Below, piece after piece: positions 16,306 through 24,398 of a stretch of DNA of 64,000 bases; the first letter of the stretch is position 1, and the number at the start of each line of letters is the position of its first letter. The stretch comes from Actinomycetes bacterium (GTDB taxonomy: Bacteria > Actinomycetota > Acidimicrobiia > IMCC26256 > PALSA-610), in contig JANYBW010000041.1 in the NCBI GenBank assembly GCA_025360585.1, positions 1 to 64,000 of the forward strand, read 5' to 3'. The notes under the pieces were generated by a model, which saw only the letters and a program-made list of their open reading frames with translations, had not been told where the DNA came from and did no database searches. The position numbers and the translations under genes were made by a program.

Positions 16306-17235
16306 TCATCGAAACGCAGAACGTGGCCGTTCGACCAATTCCACCGGCACCCCATCGGGGTCAGTGAGAAACGAAATCCACATGTCGGGTACTGCCGTAC
16401 CTTTGAGCTCAAGCAGCTCTGGTTGACGCACAACCACAACTCCCGCAGCCTCAAGTTCGCGAGTCGCGGCGCGTGTGTCGTCGACGCCAACTGCCACTCG
16501 GTAGATACCACGATGGTTCGCCGTCGGATAGTGCGCGCCAATCGGCGACGGATCCAGCCATTGCACCAACAACAATCGCATTGGTTCGTCGGGCAACACG
16601 AGCTCGGCAAACGACGCCGTCCCGCCCTCGCCGAACAAATTCGGATCCAACACCACGCCGTTCGCGCGTCGAAGACATCGGAAACCAAGGCGCTCATACC
16701 ACTGCACTGAGGTATGGAGATCCGAACAGTTGATCCGCAGGTGCGCAATTCGGGTTGTGCCCGCGGCGGCTATGGCATCTTCGATCAAGTCGAAGGTGAT
16801 CCGATTCGCATCGCGAACCGTGACCGACGCGGCATCGAACAGCACCGAATTCGTTACGTGTCCGACCACGCTCGCACCGGCACGCAACGCGGACGCAGCC
16901 GCGAGATCCAGAGCACCGACCGCGATCCCCAGGGACTGCACGCCGAGTTGCCACGGGCGAGTGTGGGGTTCACCAGTTGCGATGGGATTCACCCACCCTT
17001 GCACCTCGATGCCCGGGCCAATCCGAGGCCCTCGATGATCGTATGCAAAACAGACGTTGGCTTCAACTAACCCGTCAAGACCCAACACTGAACCATCGAA
17101 AGGCCCATCCGCGACCTGCATGAATACGTTGAGCCCAAGGCCATCGGTGAGGAACGTTGTGGCGGCATCAACATCATCGCAGCAGTAACAACAATGCAAG
17201 AAACGTCGAGCGTGGATCGAACCGTGCGCGTTCAC
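16306..17235 (-). CDS. two-domain VOC family protein (glyoxalase/dioxygenase fold)
   Basis: 309 residues in two vicinal-oxygen-chelate modules: residues 8-135 (FLHCCYCCDDVDAATTFLTDGLGL...VTVRDANRITFDLIE) and 142-305 (IAHLRINCSDLHTSVQWYERLGF...FLTDPDGVPVELVE). This layout occurs in extradiol dioxygenases, glyoxalase I and related isomerases. I see metal-ligand candidates but cannot choose a reaction. The N-terminal CCYCC run is unusual. It is divergent from a DapB-fold reductase and convergent with the alcohol dehydrogenase. Confidence 0.7.
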   Translation of the reverse strand: MNAHGSIHARRFLHCCYCCDDVDAATTFLTDGLGLNVFMQVADGPFDGSVLGLDGLVEANVCFAYDHRGPRIGPGIEVQGWVNPIATGEPHTRPWQLGVQSLGIAVGALDLAAASALRAGASVVGHVTNSVLFDAASVTVRDANRITFDLIEDAIAAAGTTRIAHLRINCSDLHTSVQWYERLGFRCLRRANGVVLDPNLFGEGGTASFAELVLPDEPMRLLLVQWLDPSPIGAHYPTANHRGIYRVAVGVDDTRAATRELEAAGVVVVRQPELLELKGTAVPDMWISFLTDPDGVPVELVERPRSAFR

Positions 17236-17459
17236 GCTTCATCCCGAATGTGTCGCGCCAGCGAATACTCCATCACCAATCATCGCGCGCGTTCGCGCGC
17301 TCAGCTGCGAGAAGGCCCCGCGCTTCGTCGAGATCAGCCAGAATCCGTCGCCTTTTGGCGCGCCCTCTAAATCCCCAACGTAGAGTGCGCGAGCTTCAAG
17401 TAATAAACATGAACGACACGCGCCGGGCATCGGAGCCCGGCACTGATGAAGCGAGGGTT

Positions 17460-18509
17460 ATGACTCTTCGGATAGTCCAGTGGACAACGGGCAACGTCGG
17501 CAAGGAATCAGTCAAGGCGATCGTCGCGAATCCGCGGCTCGCGCTTGTCGGTTGCTACGCGTGGTCCCCTGCCAAAGTAGGCATTGATGTCGGCGAGCTG
17601 GTCGGCATCGGTCCTGTCGGCATCGCCGCGACCGACGACGTCGCTGCGCTGCTCGCGTTGCGACCCGATTGTGTTGTGTACAACCCGATGTTTCCATCGG
17701 TTGATGAGCTTGTACGCATTCTTGAAGCCGGGATCAATGTCGTCGCGACCGCTGCGTTCATCACCGGCACGAACCTCGGAACCCAACGAGACCGCCTGGT
17801 CGAAGCGTGCGAGCGCGGTGGGTCGTCGCTGTTCGGCACCGGCGTGAGCCCGGGGTTCGCCGAACTCGTTGCCGTGACGATCGCAGGAATTTGCAGCCGC
17901 GTCGACAAAGTCATCGTCACTGAGACCGCCGACACCACCTTCTATGATTCCCCCGATACCGAACGGCCCGCGGGATTCGGCCAGCCGATCGACAATCCGG
18001 ATCTCGCCAATATGGCCCGCGCGGGGACTGCGGTATTCGGTGAGGCCGTCGCCATGGTCGCGGATGTGCTCGGTGTGGAGCTCGACGAGATCGTGTGCGA
18101 ATCCGAGTTCGCGCAGACCACCGAGGACCTCGTGATGGCATCGTGGACAATCCCTGCGGGCCACGTCGCGGGCGTTGCTGCGAGCTGGCAGGGTCGGGTC
18201 GGTGGCCGCACGATCATCGATCTGAACGTCCGTTGGAAAAAGGGCACCACGCTTGACCCTGCATGGGTCATTGAAAAAGATGGCTGGGTCATCACCGTCG
18301 AGGGATTACCGACCGTGACTGCCAGCCTCGATTTCCTGCCTCCACCCGACTTTCAGGCCGAAACTATTGAGGAATTTATGGCCATCGGCCACATCATTAC
18401 AGCAGTACCCGCGCTGAACGCGATCGCCGCGGTCGTGGCTGCAGCACCCGGCATCATCACCTACGCAGACTTCAACCTCCCCCACCCACGCGGCTGGACC
18501 CGCCGCTAA
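17460..18509 (+). CDS. NAD(P)-dependent DapB-fold reductase/dehydrogenase, second copy
   Basis: 349 residues beginning MTLRIVQWTTGNVGKESVKAI at ATG 17460, preceded by GAGGG; an upstream in-frame ATG at 17409 would add 17 residues. It is clearly similar to the gene at 2260: both have LLALRPDCVVYNP, INVV-TAAFITG, SPGF/NPGF and a terminal GWTRR. The N-terminal domain is a Rossmann fold and the C-terminal domain is of the diaminopentanoate-dehydrogenase type. The region 17236-17459 shared with the divergent VOC gene is the likely promoter. Confidence 0.8.
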   Translation: MTLRIVQWTTGNVGKESVKAIVANPRLALVGCYAWSPAKVGIDVGELVGIGPVGIAATDDVAALLALRPDCVVYNPMFPSVDELVRILEAGINVVATAAFITGTNLGTQRDRLVEACERGGSSLFGTGVSPGFAELVAVTIAGICSRVDKVIVTETADTTFYDSPDTERPAGFGQPIDNPDLANMARAGTAVFGEAVAMVADVLGVELDEIVCESEFAQTTEDLVMASWTIPAGHVAGVAASWQGRVGGRTIIDLNVRWKKGTTLDPAWVIEKDGWVITVEGLPTVTASLDFLPPPDFQAETIEEFMAIGHIITAVPALNAIAAVVAAAPGIITYADFNLPHPRGWTRR

Positions 18510-18653
18510 GGAGTCGCAACAACGAGGTCGGTCTTCGAAGGTCGCCCGTCGGTGGATGTTGCCAACACTTCAACACTCAAATCGGCGATAGCCACTCCGC
18601 GATGTGCGCAGCCGGCGCGATGTGCCACGATGCTGCTCGAAGGAGGCGTCATC

Positions 18654-18860
18654 ATGGGAGTGCTTGATCCGCAATCGGACGCGTGGCTTGCGTCAGTGCA
18701 AGAAGATGTCATCGATCCTGATCGTGTCATCATTGATCGGCATCATCACTTGCGGGCCGGCAACGGGCCGATGAAGTACGGAGTAGCTGAATTGTTGGCC
18801 GATGTGAGCGACGGCCATCGTGTGAAACACACAGTCTTCATGGAATGCCATTCGTCGTAG
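18654..18860 (+). pseudogene. N-terminal stub of an amidohydrolase-2-type gene
   Basis: A near-perfect AAGGAGG site precedes ATG 18654. The 68-codon product (MGVLDPQSDAWLASVQEDVI, then DPDRVIIDRHHHL with the metal-binding HHH start of amidohydrolases, through GVAELLADV and HTVFMECHSS) stops where family members continue for some 250 further residues. No continuation exists downstream: the next gene follows immediately. This is a truncated remnant, although its translation signal is still intact. Confidence 0.6.
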
Positions 18861-18931
18861 CCAAACTCGGCGGGATGGCCCTTGGACAGCCCGCTGCAGA
18901 CATTCGACGCGCGCACCGTATCGTTGAACCA

Positions 18932-19570
18932 ATGAGCGCCGCCCGACCCGTGATTACGATCTACGCCGATATTTTGTGCCCGTTTACGCACGTGGGACTG
19001 CGCACGTTGGTCGATCAGCGCAAATCGATTCGCGCCCTAAGCCCTCTCCTCGACCTTCGCGCGTGGCCGCTCGAATTGATCAACGGTCAGCCACTGGACG
19101 CGCACCATATCGCCGCCGAAATTTCCGGTTTACGCAAATCAGTTAGCCCAGAGCTCTTTGGTGGCTTCAAGATCGAAACGTTCGCGAAGACATCGATGCA
19201 TGCGTTTCGCCTCTCGGCCGCGGCAGCGGCAACCAGCGATCTCGAACTCAGCGAAACTATCGGGCTTGCGTTGCGTGACGCGGTCTTCGAACACGGACTC
19301 GACATCGGGGATCCGGCAGTCATCGAAGCCATCGCGCAACCGTTTGGATTGCCTTTACTCTCCGAACTCGAAACCCATAACGCAGTCAGCGCCGATTGGG
19401 AGGCCGGGAAACGGCGCGGTGTGATCGGTTCGCCTCACCTGTTTGTGCGCAATGATGCGGGCTCTTTCTGCCCCGCGCTCGATATCCGGCGCGACACAGC
19501 AGGAGCATTCATCATTGATTGGAAACCAGGCGCACACGAACTCATCGCTGGGCTGCTGCATTCGCGGTAG
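18932..19570 (+). CDS. DsbA-fold (thioredoxin-like) oxidoreductase/isomerase
   Basis: 212 residues starting MSAARPVITIYADILCPFTHVGL. The strand-loop-helix with LCPFTH replaces the usual CPWC/CxxC, leaving a single Cys (or Ser-type) active site as in FrnE/HCCA isomerase relatives. GVIGSPHLFVRNDAGSF near residue 165 is the conserved cis-Pro loop with its strand. The helical insert (residues 65-150) is typical of the family. HCCA-type members use glutathione-like thiols; what this one acts on is unknown. No signal peptide, so cytoplasmic. Confidence 0.7.
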   Translation: MSAARPVITIYADILCPFTHVGLRTLVDQRKSIRALSPLLDLRAWPLELINGQPLDAHHIAAEISGLRKSVSPELFGGFKIETFAKTSMHAFRLSAAAAATSDLELSETIGLALRDAVFEHGLDIGDPAVIEAIAQPFGLPLLSELETHNAVSADWEAGKRRGVIGSPHLFVRNDAGSFCPALDIRRDTAGAFIIDWKPGAHELIAGLLHSR

Positions 19571-19579
19571 CACCGTCAC

Positions 19580-20647
19580 TCAAGCGTTTGAGCGGAAGGC
19601 GTCGGTTGGGAGCGTAAGTGGAAGATCAGTTGCCGTGACGATTCCTGGCGGCCCATCGATCACGGCAGGGATCGCGTTCACGATGCGCATCGTCGTGGCG
19701 ATCATGCCGTCGTGCGAAAAGGTTGCCTCGGCGCCGACCTGAAGGGAACAGGTCAGATCAGGTTCGCCATGAATTTCGATTCGGTAGGTGCCGTCGCGAT
19801 CGGCAGTCGGCCAATCCGGAGCTAGATCAGAAGCCATCCGATTGATGTGCTCGATGATGATCGCGTCGCGACCATCGACAACGCCGATCGTTTCGAACCG
19901 CACGGCGCCAACCGTGCCTGCTTCGATCACACCCGCAGCGACTTCCAACCTTCGCGGCGTGATTCGCTTTTCGTAGGTCTCGCAAATCTCGTCGAGTTCA
20001 ACTCCGAGGTGATGCGCAACGAAGCGAATCGGAGCGGCCCACACGCTGGTCTGCACGCCGGGTAGCTCCATCAAACACTGATGCTCCATCGGTTTCCCGA
20101 AACCGAATACCTCGAACATCGTGAAGCTCACTGGATAGTCGGTGTAGGTGAAAAGCTCTTGGGTGCGCACCGAAGTAATCGTGCGACTCATGGTTGTGAG
20201 AACCAGCACGAGATGATCCCCAGCAAAACCGGGTTCGATTCCCGAAGCGTAGAGCGTGGATCTTCCCACTTCACAGGCACGTTCAAGCTCCGCGACTTCC
20301 TTGGCGTCGTGGGCGCGGGGAAATACCAACGCGGGAATCGATGTAGTGACTACGTTGATTCCCGCGGCGAGCATGCGAGCAATTTCTTCGCGTGCCTCTA
20401 CCGGACGGCCTTCACCCGACGCGCAATAGATCGCGCAATCCGGTTGGAGTGCGATCAGGTCATCGTAGGAACCCGTTGCATGGACCCCAATGGCCGGTCG
20501 GCTGATCAACGTTGCGGCATCGACGCCGGTTTTTTTTGGATCGTGCACCCAGACACCCACGAGTTCGAGCGCAGTACTGTCCAACGCGGCCGCGATGGCG
20601 ATCGCGCCAACCCCTCCCGAGCCACAGACGACGACTCGCGCGGGCAT
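19580..20647 (-). CDS. DapB-fold NAD(P)-dependent oxidoreductase, divergent third copy
   Basis: 355 residues from ATG 20647. The Rossmann loop VVVCGSGGVGAIAIAAALD differs from the QWTTGNVG loop of the other two copies, and the homology is more distant. LIALQPDCAIYCASGEG, AGINVVTTSIPALVFP and SGIEPGFAGDHLVLVL align with the corresponding motifs in those paralogues. A GTG at 20665 is an alternative start. It is convergent with the DsbA-like gene. Substrate unknown. Confidence 0.75.
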   Translation of the reverse strand: MPARVVVCGSGGVGAIAIAAALDSTALELVGVWVHDPKKTGVDAATLISRPAIGVHATGSYDDLIALQPDCAIYCASGEGRPVEAREEIARMLAAGINVVTTSIPALVFPRAHDAKEVAELERACEVGRSTLYASGIEPGFAGDHLVLVLTTMSRTITSVRTQELFTYTDYPVSFTMFEVFGFGKPMEHQCLMELPGVQTSVWAAPIRFVAHHLGVELDEICETYEKRITPRRLEVAAGVIEAGTVGAVRFETIGVVDGRDAIIIEHINRMASDLAPDWPTADRDGTYRIEIHGEPDLTCSLQVGAEATFSHDGMIATTMRIVNAIPAVIDGPPGIVTATDLPLTLPTDAFRSNA

Positions 20648-21027
20648 ACGAGTTGTTTCGCTACGCAAAGTGTTCACACCGGCAAACGCTACTGGGCATC
20701 GGCGCGCGCTGAGCGCTGGCCCCAAGGACATGAGAGTCCTCCAATGATCTGAGGGCTGGCTGCACCAACACGGCTTGCGCAACATGAGCGAGATCGAACT
20801 TGCACACGGCCTTGTGGACCTAGTGTGCTGAGTCATAAGTTCGTTGTGGAATTCGGCGAGGCATGGGCGTCGAGTACAAGGACGCAGGACGCTGGCATAG
20901 CCGTAGCTACGTCGAGGACGAGGACGCTGGAATCGGCGTTCATGACCGGCGAATTGCCAAGTGAACTTCTGACTCAGTGCACTAGGCGGAATGACGTCGT
21001 TGCGAGCTTCGCCGCTACCCTTGCCGC
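20648..21027. other. 380-base region upstream of ychF, no gene seen
   Basis: No reading frame with family motifs is visible. It separates the minus-strand reductase from the plus-strand ychF and so should hold both promoters, but I cannot name clear -35/-10 boxes. Short GGACG-rich direct repeats occur at 20878-20935. Confidence 0.35.
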
Positions 21028-22113
21028 GTGGCACTTACAATCGGCATTGCCGGACTCCCGAACGTCGGAAAATCAACGCTATTCAACGCGTTGACGAAAG
21101 CCAACGTGGTCGCCGCGAACTATCCGTTCGCGACCATTGAGCCCAACACTGGCGTCGTCGCGCTTCCCGATCCGCGACTACAAGTACTGTCTGATCTGTT
21201 TGGTAGCGAACGGATTCTGGCGGCAACCGTTTCATTTGTCGACATTGCCGGCATCGTGAAGGGCGCAAGCGAAGGCGAGGGGCTAGGCAACAAATTCCTC
21301 GCGAACATTCGCGAGGCCGATGCGATCTGTCAGGTCGTCCGGGCGTTCGTCGACGACGACGTCATCCACGTATCTGGGCGAGTCGATCCCGCCGACGACA
21401 TCGAAATCGTGCACACCGAGTTGATGCTCGCCGATCTCCAAACCATCGAGAAAGCAATTCCGCGCCTCGAAAAAGAGATCCGCGGCAAAAAGACCGACAA
21501 GACCGTGCTCGACGCGGTCGTCGCGGCCAAGGCCCTCCTCGAACAAGGCATCACGCTCCACAAAGGCGCCGACGCCGCGGGTATCGATGTTGGGCTGCTC
21601 CGCGATTTATCGCTCATGACCGCCAAGCCGTTCATCTACGTCTTCAATGTCGATGAAGATGGCATCACCGACGAAGCGCTCCACGCCAAGTGCCGAGCAC
21701 TCGTCGCTCCTGCGGACGCGATCTTTTTGAACGCGAAACTCGAATCCGAATTGATCGATTTAGAGCCCGAAGATGCCGCGGAACTCCTCGCGAGCGTCGG
21801 CCAGGATGAACCCGGAATGAACCAACTCGCGCGAGTTGGATTTCACACCCTCGGCTTGCAGACCTATCTCACCGCGGGCCCGAAGGAATCCCGGGCCTGG
21901 ACAATCCACCAAGGCTGGACCGCGCCACAAGCTGCTGGCGTCATCCACACCGATTTTCAGCGTGGCTTCATCAAAGCCGAAGTTGTCAGCTTTGGTGATC
22001 TCGTCGCTGCGGGTTCAATGAACGAAGCCAAAGCTCGCGGCAAGGTCCGTATTGAAGGCAAGGATTACCTCATGGCCGACGGCGATGTCGTGGAGTTTCG
22101 GTTCAACGTCTAG
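21028..22113 (+). CDS. ychF: YchF/OLA1-family ribosome-associated P-loop NTPase
   Basis: 361 residues, full length for the family. Residues 7-20 hold the P-loop (GLPNVGKSTLFNAL); DIAGIVKGASEGEGLGNKFL is the switch II region. The base-recognition motif is NVDE instead of NKxD, the change that makes YchF prefer ATP over GTP. A coiled-coil arm (about 130-200) and a C-terminal TGS domain (AGVIHTDFQRGFIKAEVVSF ... VVEFRFNV) complete it. Start is GTG 21028 without a clear ribosome binding site. Universally conserved; modulates translation and stress response. Confidence 0.95.
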   Translation: MALTIGIAGLPNVGKSTLFNALTKANVVAANYPFATIEPNTGVVALPDPRLQVLSDLFGSERILAATVSFVDIAGIVKGASEGEGLGNKFLANIREADAICQVVRAFVDDDVIHVSGRVDPADDIEIVHTELMLADLQTIEKAIPRLEKEIRGKKTDKTVLDAVVAAKALLEQGITLHKGADAAGIDVGLLRDLSLMTAKPFIYVFNVDEDGITDEALHAKCRALVAPADAIFLNAKLESELIDLEPEDAAELLASVGQDEPGMNQLARVGFHTLGLQTYLTAGPKESRAWTIHQGWTAPQAAGVIHTDFQRGFIKAEVVSFGDLVAAGSMNEAKARGKVRIEGKDYLMADGDVVEFRFNV

Positions 22114-22223
22114 CAGGGGTTTCGCGATCAGCTGGTTTCCGGTCGAAGTGCGCTTTGCAGTTTCGATTCAACGTGTGAAGCCAGGCATGCCACGATACAA
22201 GCCACGCGGCGTGCCGGCGAAAG

Positions 22224-23096
22224 TTACGGCACCTTCGAGATGACTTCGTCGTGATACTTCGAGAACTTGGTTCGGGAGTCGCCCCAGAACAAAAACGACG
22301 GCAGTATCACCCGCGAAACCCCAATGTCTTGTAGGGCTTTCAATTCATCGAGCGCGCTCGGGCCAAATACCCCGTTACCGCCAGCGGTAAATTCGATCGC
22401 CTCGGGATCACGGCCGCATTCGCGCGCCGTCGAGCGCACGATCTCGAAGGAGCGCGCGAGCTCTGCGTGACTTCCTTTCGCCGGGAAATAACCATCTCCA
22501 AGCCGCCCTGCACGTCGGGCCGCGGCGTCGGAGTGACCGCCGACGTGAATTGGGATCGTCCCGTTTACTGGCCGCGGCCGAACGATGCAATTCTCAAATT
22601 GCGTGAATGCGCTCGAATAGGTCGCTTCATCTTGTGTCCATAGAGCGCGCATCGCGGCGACGTTGTCATCGGTACGGGCGCCGCGTTCGTTGAACGGAAC
22701 ACCGATCGCATCGAACTCCTCACGCAGCCACCCGACGCCAACGCCTAACAGCACTCGGCCATTCGACATGTAATCGAGCGTGGCGACTTCTTTCGCGAAT
22801 ACGACGGGGTTCCGTTGCGGCAAGATCATCACGCCGGTAGCGAGCTTCAGTGTCGTGGTTGCCGCCGCGAGATACGAGAGCCAAACGATGGGATCCGGAA
22901 TCGGCGAATCGTCCGCGCCGGGCATACGACCAGACTTGTCGTAGGGGTATTCCGATTGATAATTCACCGGCACCACGACATGCTCGACCGTCCACAGCGA
23001 TTCGATTCCGTTGGCTTCCGCTGCTTGCGCAAACTGAACCGCGCCCGCCGGATCGACAGCAGGGCCCGTATTCGCAAAGGCAATTCCAAACTTCAT
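22224..23096 (-). CDS. LLM-class F420-dependent oxidoreductase
   Basis: 290 residues starting MKFGIAFANTGPAVDP, the first beta strand of the luciferase-like TIM barrel. LATGVMILPQRNPVVFAKEVATLD, GVGVGWLREEFDAIGVPF and IPIHVGGHSDAAARRAGRLGDGYFP are classic motifs of actinobacterial F420-dependent LLM enzymes. The reaction cannot be read from sequence. The start region is duplicated (23090-23141), giving a second ATG 26 bases upstream that opens a 9-codon frame ending over this start. Confidence 0.85.
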   Translation of the reverse strand: MKFGIAFANTGPAVDPAGAVQFAQAAEANGIESLWTVEHVVVPVNYQSEYPYDKSGRMPGADDSPIPDPIVWLSYLAAATTTLKLATGVMILPQRNPVVFAKEVATLDYMSNGRVLLGVGVGWLREEFDAIGVPFNERGARTDDNVAAMRALWTQDEATYSSAFTQFENCIVRPRPVNGTIPIHVGGHSDAAARRAGRLGDGYFPAKGSHAELARSFEIVRSTARECGRDPEAIEFTAGGNGVFGPSALDELKALQDIGVSRVILPSFLFWGDSRTKFSKYHDEVISKVP

Positions 23097-23141
23097 CGTG
23101 TCAACCGTTCGTCGCACTTCATCGTGTCAACCGTTCGTCGC
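23090..23141 (-). repeat. perfect 26-bp tandem duplication over the LLM gene start
   Basis: Bases 23090-23115 and 23116-23141 are identical. Each copy carries, on the minus strand, a TTGACA-like element and an ATGAAG start. The promoter-distal copy supplies the true start; the other opens MKCDERLTR and stops in an ATGA overlap with it. Confidence 0.85.
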
Positions 23142-23240
23142 GGCGCGCTGCGCCAATCTCATGGAATACCTATCGAGATTGACAGATTGCACGAGCACGC
23201 GGCAAATGAACGGAGCCGACCCTGAGCTCAACCCTGATCG

Positions 23241-24221
23241 CTACGACGCGCGAGCCACTCCGCCACCACGCAACTCAGTAGCAACACTGCCGATTTCGGC
23301 GGTGAACCGCACCAAACGTTCACGAGTGCGTTCGACATCAGCCATCGCCGAAGCGCGCAGAGAGTCCGCTTCCGCAGCAGCGCGTTCGATCATGCCCGCA
23401 GCCTCGGTCGCAGCACTCACGTGTTGAGCTTCGAAGTGGTCGTTGATGTGATGCAGATTCGTGATCGCAGCGTCCATCAAGGTCTGCAATTCGCCTTGTT
23501 CACGACCCACTGAGCGCAGATGCGCAGCGGCGATTCCAAAACTCTCAACTGTCGCCGCGATTTCATCAGCGATTCCGTTGCAGTACACCTGTGCATCGCG
23601 CATGACATCGCGGCTGCGCGAAAGACGTGCCATCAAGTGCTCGAATGAGTCCGCAGGGGCAGCCATCGAGACGTCGGGGACTGCTTCGATGGAGCGGGCC
23701 TGCGTGACCGCAGCCACGGGTTCAAACTCAGAAGTCGGCATTTCAGGCTGCGTCCGTGGCTCCCATTGCATCTCGGGAGCAAAAGCTGCGGGGCCAGAAG
23801 TTGCCACTTCCGGAGCCTCAAACTGCACGGCTCGAATCACCGGCTCGTCGCGCAGCTGCAACGGAACGGGAGCCGGAGGCGGGCAGTCCACTGGAGCTTC
23901 GTCGCCTAGCGACACGTAGTACATCGGCTCAGTCATGGGTGGCTCCTGGATCATGGTGGCTGAAGTTGAATCCGTCGCGACTAGCGACGGAGGGGCTGGC
24001 AACGGAGGGACGAGCGACGGAGGTTCGGGAGCCACTGATTCCGAACCGATCGCGTCGGGCGAGCGAGGATCGACCAGATATGCACCGAGGGCACCGGTCA
24101 GCGAGGTATGCAATGGTTGTAACTCCGCGCTGCCTTCGGCGGGCTCGAAACGAATCGGCCGAGGTTCGGCAATGTCGTATTGGTCGATGGGTTCGTGGTT
24201 TCGATTGCGCCCGAGTTTCAA
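23241..24221 (-). CDS. Pro-rich protein with C-terminal coiled coil, unknown function
   Basis: 326 residues. Residues 1-180 are low complexity, rich in Pro, Glu and Ala (SLVPPLPAPPSLVATDSTSA); residues 190-320 are helical with heptad-like Ala/Leu/Glu spacing (SFEHLMARLSRSRDVMRDAQ ... ERAAAEADSLRASAMADVER). The coiled coil faintly recalls DivIVA/Wag31-like or septum-associated scaffolds, but no diagnostic N-terminal motif is present. No signal peptide or membrane helix. It is divergent from the secreted protein at 24399. Function unassigned. Confidence 0.65.
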   Translation of the reverse strand: MKLGRNRNHEPIDQYDIAEPRPIRFEPAEGSAELQPLHTSLTGALGAYLVDPRSPDAIGSESVAPEPPSLVPPLPAPPSLVATDSTSATMIQEPPMTEPMYYVSLGDEAPVDCPPPAPVPLQLRDEPVIRAVQFEAPEVATSGPAAFAPEMQWEPRTQPEMPTSEFEPVAAVTQARSIEAVPDVSMAAPADSFEHLMARLSRSRDVMRDAQVYCNGIADEIAATVESFGIAAAHLRSVGREQGELQTLMDAAITNLHHINDHFEAQHVSAATEAAGMIERAAAEADSLRASAMADVERTRERLVRFTAEIGSVATELRGGGVARAS

Positions 24222-24398
24222 GTGGAGTCCATTCGTGTCGGAAAGCCTAACTGACCGAATTATACCTTTTCATACCCATTTTGGAAGGCGCTCGTGAACG
24301 AGGTCACACCGTATGAGCCTGGCGGCATGGCGCGCTTGCGAACGACAGCATGACCGCTATGTTGTGAAGAAACATCGGGCAATAGGGAGAAAACCTCA

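Noticed and set aside
17157-17459. N-terminal extension of the second DapB-fold reductase
   Set aside because: About 100 Arg/Ser-rich residues with no homology to the paralogue; the start at 17460 has a ribosome binding site and the conserved motif.
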